Shown: positions 28,601 to 40,600 of the stretch, piece by piece | Numbering within the stretch: position 1 is the first letter of the stretch | Layout of the letters: every line of letters starts with the position of its first letter | Origin: Ciona intestinalis | Taxonomy: Eukaryota > Chordata > Ascidiacea > Phlebobranchia > Cionidae | DNA: 64,000 nucleotides | Reading direction: 5' to 3' | Assembly (NCBI RefSeq): GCF_000224145.3 | Contig: NW_004190377.2 | Coordinates: forward strand, 1-64,000 | Translations under genes and position numbers: made by a program | The notes under the pieces: model-generated | The model's database searches: none | Told to the model about the DNA's origin: nothing | Seen by the model: only the letters and a program-made list of their open reading frames with translations

Positions 28601-31600
28601 TGCAGCTTCAGTCGCTCTCTGTTTACATTCACATGGAAAACGGCACAACAATTAAAAATCAGTATTTTAATATATGTTTGGTGAGGAGGATTAGGTGGCT
28701 TGAAATAGCTGAGATCTTCAATTAAAGTTTAAAATCTATGATAAAAGTGCAGAGGAAAGATAATCACAAGATCAAGATCAGAATCTTTTAGATACTGGTT
28801 ATTAAAGAAGCAGGTGAGGCAGATTAAGAAATGCCTTTAGTGCTCTTGTAGGAGTTGTCCTAAAGCAAGTGATGATGGTAAGGCATGCTTGTCTCTGGTA
28901 GTTCTTTAACTTCTCATGCTTACAGAACGTTGTCGTACAACCTGGAAGTCGTACAATATGGCTACAATATACACTTTTGATTAGAACCAGCTTGAGCTCA
29001 CCACATGAAAACATTTGGCTTGGGACATTGTAGCTCTTGCAGTACTCATGCCCGCTTACAAGTCACCATGTATGCAATTTTGTAGATTTTTTGGATTTTT
29101 ATTTTTATGTATAACCGACAATTTTGACAACCTTTATTTTTTCAGTATACCAGATTCGTTTTGACTTCCGTGTATTTAAAAATCGCCGCATTAATATTTG
29201 CCAAAATCGCCGATTGTTACGGTACAATTCTATTCTTGTGTGAGATGTAATGTTTACTAGTCAATTTCTATGTTTTAAATGTCGTCTAACGTCTACTACA
29301 CATGCTTCATTTCTCCCGAAAGCAATTTGAATTAAACTTAAAACATGCGAACCAGGATAAAACTAAAGTATAGGTAGTAAAGGAATACGTGATCTTTTTT
29401 TAAGTCGAGCCCATGTTATGAACTGCTTCCCTAACAGTTGGGTGTAAAATAAATGTAATTTGCCTGTTAAACAGGCGGAAAAAAAACATAATCGGGTTGG
29501 TCACTGCTTTATATTTATATATGATATTTTCCTCATCCAAGCAGCATATTTGTTCGAAATAGTAAGGATTCAAGCTTGGATTCATTACGACATAATAGCA
29601 ATTCACACGCTTATTATTTAGCCTACATGTGAAACATTACTCTCGTTCTCAAACCTTACCCTGATAAGTTTATCTGTTAAGGTAGTTAAACGAAAGGAGA
29701 TTGTGGCGGCAATGCTCCTTTGATTGGAGATAGGCGAACACAGCTTTGATCGTGTGATGTTAACATGTTTAATTAATTTTGTTTGTTCCCTCGAGTTTTG
29801 TTAAAATGATTTTTTCAAACTACATTGTGCCCTTCAACCAAGACAATATTGTTACGTGTTCAATTGTGATGCGACAAATTTTATGTTGCACAATTACGAG
29901 TTTTAAAGTCGAATGCATTATAAACAATATTGTGACGCAGAAAATTAAGTAATATTGCGCAATGCTGCACCTGTCAGTTGAACAATGTTACGTCATTTGC
30001 AGTATTGTGATGTGCACCAATATCGTAACAAGTGACGGTGCGTCTGTATAATCAATGTATCGGTATTTATGATGATATTTACATCTTACACGTCATATTA
30101 TTAAGTGTTTTAAACCGCAATCAACTGCCAGGCTTACATCTTACCATTTCCATTAAATGTCCCACACGTTATATGCGTGATTGTAGATGTTTTACATATA
30201 CCTACTTTTAGCTAACATGGTGTAATGTCGCAACCCTCACGTCTTTTAATAAAATTGACGCCACTATGCACCACCGCTGCCCTTTTCCACAGGGTGTAGG
30301 AATTCCTTCAATGCAAAGACAGGAAAACATTTTTTCGCCGATGTTGTGCATATCACATTTTATAAGCCCATATTTCCTTAACAAAACTTGTGGACCCCTT
30401 TCTTTTAATAATTTATTTCCTGGATACTCCTCTGCTTGTCACTAGCTAGGTTTTAAAATGTAATATGGAGAAAGAATGTAGAAATCACATCTAACCTGTA
30501 ACCATTCAAGGGAATCCTCATATGCTAATAATGTATGTTGATTGAAACGATTGAATATAAACCCAAACATGTCTTTTGCATCGAATGATAATGGTGAAAG
30601 TTGAGGATCAAGTAATGTACTGTAAAACACAGTTTGTTTAAATTCTTATAAATTGTAATTATGAACTGGCAGACAACTCTTGGCATGCATGTAGGATAAA
30701 AACTAAATCAGCTATGTTCAACTGGGAGTGGGTATTCCATTTCTTTTTTAAGAATTTTGCAGTCATGTTAAAAATATTAAAGGGACATACCAACGAAAAA
30801 TCAAAATTTGTGTATTGATAGATACGCACAAATGTGATCTAAAGCTACCTTCACAGTTTTAAAATACAAAACAGCTTTTAAAAAATGAGTTTCAAAACGG
30901 AAAATTCAACCGCTGGAATAAAAAAAATTGGCCGTGGCGCAATGCATGGAATTAGAAAAAAATCACTTAACTTTAATTGTTTTTAGTTTCTAAAATATTA
31001 AAGAAAATTCAAACTTTATTTCTGATTTGGTGTAATAAATGTTTCTTCCTCAAGAATATATAAAAAATAATTTGTAAAACATAGACTTTATTATGTTTCA
31101 ATTTTCGATTGAACATGGCTACATAATATGCTAACTCAGCACTTTTTTCCTATTAGTTAATTTTAAACACTTCCTATATTAAAATGTTCATTATGTCTCA
31201 CTAGTATCTACTGTACCATTTTGTTTATAAAAGAGTCAGATTTTCGCGTTTCAAATTAGGTTTGAAAATATGTTGAGTCAGCATAATCTGGTACGTACCT
31301 ACGTTCAATCCGAAAACTAAAGCATAATAAAGTCTATGTTGTACAATTTTTTTTATATATTCTTGAGGAAGAAACATTTATTATACCATATACCAAATCA
31401 GAAATAAAATCTGAATTTTCTTTAGTATTTTAGAAACTAGAAACGATCAAAGTAAATGAATTTTTTTCTTATGGGAAATCCCATGCATTGTCGAAACAGC
31501 CTAATTTTTTTACTTCAGAGGTTTTTTTTCGCGCGATTTTTTTAGAAGCCGTATCGTTTTGGCAACCCTTGATGGTACTTTTAGGTTACATTTGGGAATA

Positions 31601-34600
31601 TCTATACATATACAATTTTTCATTTTTCGTTGGTATGCCCCTTTTAGCATTAGAAGTAAAAGTTATAGAAACAAAACAGGTAAGTTTTGCCTTTTAAGTT
31701 TTACAATTTACAAAAATCATAATTACGCTAAATTTGATGAGAATAAACTATTACAAAGTTATTTATTATTAGCTTACTATTCAGGTAAAAATACACTTTG
31801 GTTTAATTGCTTTAACAAAATCATTTAAATTACTTCTGAACAGATGACTTCATTTAGAAATGTTAATTGTTTGCTAAACTCTTTACAAAACTTTCTAAAA
31901 TTTAATTATGCGCTATATAAATTCATAGGGTTAATACAATATAAAAAGGCTTTAAACCTGTATTACTGCTCATAAATAAACAACATTGTCCAAGAACTGA
32001 TCTTATAGCACAAATCTAATATAATAATAACTTTTGTTTGTCTATTCGATTACGGTAGCCAAGATATTTTAAAGACAAAAAACAGTAGTTAAAACACACT
32101 TACAGTTAAAAAAATATTTACATTTATTTAGACTAAAAAAGCGTGGTCGCTACACCTAGCGGACCAATGAGTCAATTATTTTAATTAATCTTAACTTCTA
32201 ATAAAAACAAAAGTGTGCGTAAAGTACATAGATTATTGTCACAGGCAAATGATGGTTTAATAGTAGATTTTTATACCAGGCGATCAGTTCTTGGATAATA
32301 TATTATACCTGGTAAAAATAATACAATAAATAGCAATATAAACAACACTATTTACGTCAACACAGGTTTGAGCTGTATCAAATCAGCAGAGGGAATGTTA
32401 TCATTAAGAGCCGCTAGCCACAAGGGCATCAAACGTTTCCACATGTCTAACCTAAAAAAATATGATTAAGATCAATTATTTATGGTTTTACACAGGTGTG
32501 TTTTGGATATTTTAGCATGGCTGACAATTTTAAAAAGATCATAAAAAATCACTAGGTTAAGGCAGTTGCTTTTAAGTGCGTTGCAAAAAACTAGGGATGT
32601 CAATTGCTAGAGAATATAGTTTCAAAAAGTGATCTCTAACGGCTACTATACCTGGGAGCTGGGAATAATATTGCTGCATTAGTAATGACTATGAAAGAAA
32701 TCTGTCAGTCATTTTGGGCTATTATACTCTTGTTAGCATATCAAAGAACTACACTACACTCTTATATTAAAATATTTCAAGTTGTACCTGATAATAGAAT
32801 ATGAAGACAAGCATACTATCAGTGTTAGAGTATCTTCATAATGTTTCCACAAAGGTTGAATTGAATCCCTATTAATATATTTAGATTATAGTATAGTTTG
32901 CTAGTTGTTTACAACTAATCAAACTTAATTCCTGCTTAAAAAATTCAAAGCCAGCAAATTAGATGAGTTGAAGGTTAGTGGGTAGTGGGCAACAGCTGTA
33001 TATTTTAATTGTGGTATAAAGCAGGGCTTTCCTGACTTTAGGGGTCTTAGAAAGTTTAACAACTTTACACAAAGTACTGCATATATTATAGTATTGTATT
33101 TATAGACGTTTAATTTCTAAATGCCATTATTAAAACTGGAAAACATTATTTGGATGCTCTGTATATAGGGCAGAGTCGGCAGACCTTTTGTTTTATCACT
33201 TCGGTTTACGACCCCGTATGCTGATGGAGATGTGAAATAGAGGCTAGTTAAGACAACAAGTTTAAATTGAAAAAGTAAGCGGTTGCTTAAATTTAGTTAA
33301 TAAAAGGAGTGAAAAGCCTTGGTCTAAAGAATATTAATTAAAAGGAGTTTTCAACTTTGTATTCTAGGCTTTCATTTTGCATTGAACTAAAAAAGTTGTA
33401 CCAGTATCCTCTAACTCGAGAGTTCTGTGATGGATTTGGGGATAGAATTGCGACCACCACATCAGAGTAAAGCTCACACATCTTTTCCAACCAGGGATGA
33501 AGATACTAAATAAACATAGCAATGATCATCTATTTATCCAACTGGCATTTACAACAATAAATAATTTTATCCAGTAAAGTCATTTATTTAAAAAATTATG
33601 TCAAATTATGGTTAGTAGAAATGTGTAAAGTGGTTATAACATGCAGAACAACCAGATTACAAGGGAAATGGTTACTACAAAAAACACAAAACTTGGTATA
33701 CATTTACTACATAAAGGAATTAAAAGTTTGTTTGTATTTATTCACCATAAAGGTACACTAGTAATTTGCTAACAGCATTATTTTGCATTGGAAGCGTTTT
33801 ATGCGCGCATTAACATTAACCCAGCTTATTTTAGCGCAATATTACTGAATCTTGTTCATATTAAAATACCTGATACGCTGTAGTGATATACCAACTAAAA
33901 CTTGGTAAATAAACAAAATTATGCTGTTTTTTAAACTGATTTTTCACCATCTTTCATTTTATTCACATAGTGCCAGTAACAACCAACCTCCTACAGCAGA
34001 TGACTTAGATATGACACAATGCATGTTAACTTTTTTCTTGTGTGTAATTATGCGTGTACTTACCTTTATAATAGTTACCATGCTAAAAGGGTATGAAAAT
34101 AAAATAAGGAACATCACCAAGCCTTACCTTGGGTTTTAAACTTTCCAGTCGACTGCCAAATTCACCTTAACAAATTAGATTATTCAATAAATGCATTAGC
34201 TTTTTAAACATTATAATTTTGTCAATCAATAAAAAGTTGAAATATTCTTCACAATTTTTAATTTGCCAAACTAAACAAATCGAGTTCAAATTTTAAAACC
34301 TTTGTAACTGAACCCATGCTACATATAGATCAGTGCTAATGAACAGACAACAATGTGTGACAAAAACTTGAAACACTACAAATGTTTTGACCCCATGCAT
34401 TTCTGCATTCACTTAATTCAGACCAGCTATATTGCCAACTCATCATTGTTTGTTTTAACTTATACTAGTATTATGAGAACTGTATATATTTCTTTTTATA
34501 TGTGCACATTAATTTTCTTAAATGATTTTGTTTTAGTATGTAAGCTGAATCTGTATGCAAGATGAATATTCTTAAATATAAAAAAAACACATTTTAAAGT

Positions 34601-37600
34601 AATAGATTCTCACCTGCCTTCAAGCAGGAAGTTGTTCCGTACCAGCATAATATTGTTGATATGAGTTGCATAGCAAGTTTCTGTGGAGTTAAAAGTTTGA
34701 AATGAGTGACTGCAGTTTAGAGTGACAAACAAAATTATTCAAAACAACAACAGAACAAAACAACAGAACTTCAAACAACACAAACATTAATTTAAAGACA
34801 ACCAAAATCAAAATTTATCTTGAACAATGGTATTTCATAAAAGCTGTACTAACTGCATCGACTGCAGTTTAAAGCCACCATGGGTTTTCCAGACAATTTA
34901 ATACCCAAAGCACGCAATGGAATTCCTAAACTTATATGTTACAACAGCTATAAAATCACAGTATTCTTCTTTAAGTGATTATTTTTAAAGCTTCATTATT
35001 GGGGATATTTCAGAAATACTTTTGTATAAATAAAGCGGTTTTGAAAACTGTTATTAATTAAGGAGAGTGGTTTTCTGCCTTTTTATTAATCCAAACCATT
35101 AAAATAACCCATTGTAACAACATAAACTTGACATGTTAAACCAACACTTGACCCAATTGAAATTCTGCATTATGCACTCTCACTGCTTGTTTAGACAAAG
35201 TGGCAATTACCCACAAAGCAGCGAAGAGCCTTGAACTTATTACCTCTGGGTCAGAGGCAGGCACGCTAACCAACAATACTATAACGGCGGTAAATAAAAT
35301 AAAAACTTTTTTCAGAAGGTCATATTATTTACATGGTCTAAAATATGCACAGATATAATAGTGAAAAAACATTAGGAGAGGGATTTGGAGCAACTTTAGC
35401 TTAAAAAATAGACTCAGTTTTGTGAACTCAATGTTAACTCTTTATATAATCTTAGAATCCAGTGACCAAAACCAGCCAAGTTGTAACCCAGGCACAGTTA
35501 TGCTTATGGTGGGTGACATTTAGCCACTATCTCTCAATTTCTGCTTCAGCTTTAAACTGCGAGAGAACTAAAATTAGTTTACATTTACCTCACAGATGTT
35601 TTCTTTAGGTGGACAGAGTAGAACAAGCAACCAAACTCCAAACTGACCAAGTAAGTCATTCTGACCACCGATGTTTTCACAGCAAGCAACACAGGGATAA
35701 ACATCTTATAAAAAGTATTAGTGGGGCTACCTGTCTGCTTTTATGTTGTGAAGTTATTAAATGTTGTTAAATTTCATAAATGAATAAGAATGTATGCATT
35801 CCGCGCTTGACATAAATGTATTTTTGAACACCACATTCTACACATTGAGCTGCCGCTTTAAGTTAAAGAATATTTCATTTATTTTTCAGGATCTTTTCAC
35901 TTTGGACAACTTATTACCACTGGGCTAAGGTAACTACTACTGAAAAGGACATTCCGATTCCTCTAATAGGTAAGTGATTAAACCACTGTAATAATAACAA
36001 TGTCAACATGTTATACTATACTTGAGAATAAATCTATAGCCGATACAGAACTTACAATTAGCTTCAATAAATGGTAGTTGAGTTGTTGTAGCATTGGAAT
36101 CTCGGAAGGAAATTTTTGAAAGTTTTATTGAACTTGCTGAATCATCATCAAGATATTTTGCTGAAGTTTGGCCACTAGTTTCAATAAGGAGGCTATGGGA
36201 ATACAAAGTATTTTAACCCAATAAAGGCATAAACAAAACTCAAGAATTAATTCAATTACTAAGGGTGAGGGTTATAGAGACTATGCGGCTTTGAATTGTT
36301 GGTTTAAGTTGCATTTTAGATATTAGGAGTTTAAAATAAGAGATAATAAAAAAAATTATCATAAAGTGAAACAAGTCACGGCACCTTTCAATTGCATTTA
36401 TAACAGTCTGCATGGTGGTTGAGTCTGTTTCCCAGACACATATTGGTGATACTTGAGTTATTAAGTTTAGATGCTGAAGAACATTTCTAAGATTGCAAAA
36501 ACATTCATCACAGTATCTGGTTGCACGATTTTCCAAACGGTTCCATGTATAACTAAAGTGTTTAACAGCTTTTTCATTATGAGCATTTAAGTATTTCTTC
36601 TGGCTGCTGCAAAGGATTACTGTGGCAGTTGGATCGTTTGATAAGCAGTGCTGTAAATAGAAGTAATAGTACATTCATCCACTATTTTTTATACTAATCA
36701 AAAGCTTTTTATCACTTATATTTATATTTAAATTGTCATAATTCATACCATGTTTTTTAAGCTTAATAAAAACAAACACCTATATTTGGAATCTAAAAAA
36801 TAGCCTGTTACAATGGGTGTGTAAATTTTCATTTATTCGTTATGTTATTCATGCATCATTTTGTCACTTAGTCACAGATGCAATATAATTTCTTGTATTC
36901 GTTTTATGCATGCCATGGTTACCTAGTCACATGAACAGTCTTTTGTTATTAACCATGGTGTGTTATCACTCATGTCTGAAAATTAGGAAACTGCATTTAA
37001 CAATGATTCATTTTATTTTATAAAGTAGCTATTATGATGCCATTTACATTGAATTAATGACAATAAATTGCTTGATATGTCATTGTGCATTTTGGTGTAT
37101 TTCATTCTGCCTAATGGCCTAACAAATTAGTATTTGTATTTATTATTTATTTGTTACTTCAAACGTATCTCAATTGATCAATTTAGTTCAAGGCTAAATC
37201 TTTTTTTATGTTATTCGTTATACAATGCATTGTAAGGTGTAACCTTCACTTGGATGCAGAAATTCCCTAATATAATGTTAGTGCATACCAGACTACAAGG
37301 TTTATATGTAGCCAACCCAGACTGTTACAAATTTGACACTTGGACTGAGTTAGACTGTCAGTCTATTTGTAAATGGTGAATAAAATTTTGACATCACTTT
37401 AAAAGCAATTACCAAAAGTACCAATTTTCTGTCTTGGTTTTTGTTTCTTTTAAAGTTCAAATCAAGTATTATAGAGTTCTACCAAAACTAGATGCCTTTA
37501 AAATAATATGAAAAAGCCCCCTAACCCTTTGGTTGCGATTCGCACTAGGTGGCACGATCCTACCACAAGTTACATAAATGTCAGTAGTTCGGTTATTTCT

Positions 37601-40600
37601 CATTGTATGGACTTAAATTTAGTTTGATTTGAAGAAAGAAACAATTTTTTGTCGTTTTTAGCAATAAAATATTTGTCAACAGATTTAAAAATTTTGAGCG
37701 GAAACATTTGACGTCACAACGCACGCGTCAGGGAAAACTGCCGGAAAAATATAAATGCAAACCGGTATCGCCGTATTTTTGTTTTTACATGCCTTCCTAT
37801 TGATACCTTTTTAAAATAAACATAAAGCGAATCATCCTCAAGACACAGCAAACTCTCTCAAGATATTTTTAAAGATGATTTTATAAGATCACAATGGTTT
37901 TGGGTATTGAACGTGTTTTGATTTTATTTTAGTAATAACAGCCAACAGTTATTAACCTCATAGAACTCAATAAATTTTGCTCCCACGCAATTAGTAGGTG
38001 GTTGTGAATCGACATATCACACGTTTTGTCATTTTTTAACTTTATGATGCAGGTAACTTTACAAATCATACACCAAAAGAAAGGTTTTTACATACAAATC
38101 AAGTTTGTAATTGTAATACATTACATTTTTTTATTTTTTTAGCTGTTTTTAAAATGTTCAGTAATCTAAGATTTATTGTGTAATCAATTTTATGATGACA
38201 TTATCAAAAAAAACATAATATAAAAAATAAAAAATTAGAAAATAATTTTATACTGCACAAACTTCCTAAACAAAGATTTTGTCTAACTCTTTTGTTTTGC
38301 TTGCAAAATTATATTAAATGACACCTAGTTAAAAGTAAAACACAGTCAAAAGGTTAAACCATATCATAAAAACTGATATATAGTAAAAATTCTTAGTTAT
38401 AAAATACCAGTTATAAAGAAACGACTACACATTTACCCAAAAATACGTAATACCCTAGAGTTATAACACGGTGTTCCGTTATGAAGCAAATATGTTGGCT
38501 TCGGATACTGTGTGTCAACTTGTCTCAACTAAAAACTTTGTCTGATATTATTTAATACAAACCTTATTTTCACAGTTAAAGCTTATGTTTTCAGTTGGAA
38601 GCATCACTTCTAAAGAAGGTAAAACTTCAGATTTGTGACCAATTGTCTGCAACAATATTAAAACCAAAATAATTTAAATTTTAAAGTTCACATGGAGACA
38701 AAATCATTAAAACAAACACTTGTGATGCAAAAGACATTTGATTACACAGTGTATATCTAAAAATTGAATAGCAGTAGGTTAAAGTACACTTAAATGCGTT
38801 TATTACGATTTAAATTACTCTAATCAAGTCAACTGAATATAATTGTAAAACTTTGGTACAGAAAATAAACATGTGAGAATTAATGAATAAATATTATACA
38901 TTTTATCCACACATGGAGAAAGACATATGAGGTTTGCATGGTTTATGTATAAATTATTCATAAGAGACATAACATACAAGGAGCTGTGTAATTGCCTTCA
39001 TAGGTTATACGGTCCAAAGCAAAATTCGCAATAATTATTTTTTAGATTAAATCTTAATTCTTAACAACAGATTTATACTCTTAATATTCAGCAGTTTCCC
39101 CAATCTGTAAGCGAAAACCATTTTTGTAAATTATATTTGTATGGGACGATCATTGGTGTCAAACTCAACCAATAAATACAAAATCAAATACAAATCAGAT
39201 TTTATCATTTAAATGTGAAAAAGCTCTCCACAAGTTATCCCATTTTTGTAAATATATTTTGAATCTTACCTGTGAGCAAGCATAGCATAAATATAGGGGT
39301 GGGGGGGAATTCGCAAACTTAGTCGATAAAGATTGATCCAAAATCAATAATGTTGCAGCATTGTTGTTTGGTGGTGATTTGCACTGCAGATTCGTACAGG
39401 ACACCATGCTGCATGCTGTAAAAACACAAGTTACCAAACTACAAAATAAATTGGTAATCAAACCATTGGTCACATCACATTGGGTATCATGGGCTAAAAT
39501 ATGCAGAACAAAAACGACCAATTTATACAGAAGAACTGTTAAACTGTAATTATTAAAAAAAATTATTGGTTTTGGTTTTGGCCTACCGTTAAACTAAAGG
39601 TAAACACATTTCACTGCAAAAAGTAATGTAAGATTGACATTTATAAATGTACATATCGTTAATATTGTTCTAGCGCTCCCGTCCTATTTACGTCATCAAT
39701 TAATCATTTAATTAAGGCCTTCTGTCCTATTGTCCCATTTTTCAGAGTCGGCGTCACAGCTCGGATATGTCCCGCTACAATACCCAGAAACTCAATACCT
39801 TACTCACACAGTCCTAATTTACCGTGTTTCCCATCCCACTATAAATTGTGACACAAAGAAATAGCTTTCGGTCACAAGTATTATTCGAACGGGTTTGAGT
39901 TGCGAAATAGTCGTAAACTCTACTTCGTAATTGTTATTCTAAGAGATAAGATACCATTTGCCGAGGTATCGTGCCATTGTTGCTGACTGCTGTGCAGTGT
40001 CGTGTATTAAACAATTCAGAACTTCAGTTGCTCTTGAGCTTGTGAGTTAGGCTATTTAGACAGAGTACGACAGGTCTACCCCTGTTATTCACGTTGAGTC
40101 TCACAAGAAGTGCGAATTAACAAGTAAGTTGAAACTGCTGTATATAATACAAAAGTACATATTTGCGATAACCTACAATATTGAGAAGGTGTAGTGTGTT
40201 CCGTAGGTGCAGAATGTAGAAATGGCCAGTAGTGGAATAGAAGTTGAACTGCATAAGCCTTTCCTTTGCCTCCACCATAGGATATCACAGACATCAAGTC
40301 CTGTGTTAGGCAACAGTAATTCTACCAGTAAGTAACATTATTAAAAATATAATAATGTCTGGTAAATAAAAAAATTCGTTGGCATCTCACCATTAAAAAG
40401 AAATGGCAACTCACCAACCAAACATCTTGCTTGAACAACATGATTGTTTCAATAACACGAAAATGAAGCGATACATTTTGTACACCATCTAACACGACAG
40501 ATATAACAGCAGGTAACGTATCAAAACAACTTTTTAAATTTTTATTGTCTGTCATCAACCCTGTAAGTTAACAACAAAGTTTTTTTTTAAATACCATGAG

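Noticed and set aside
34070..34100. A 19-nt exon between UNC79 exons 12 and 14 (after CCCTTTTAG)
   Set aside because: Reading it in the required phase gives an immediate TAA, and its length does not restore the frame.
36252..36674. A 140-codon minus-strand open frame as an independent gene
   Set aside because: Bases 36650-36385 are UNC79 exon 9 and the remainder is intron.
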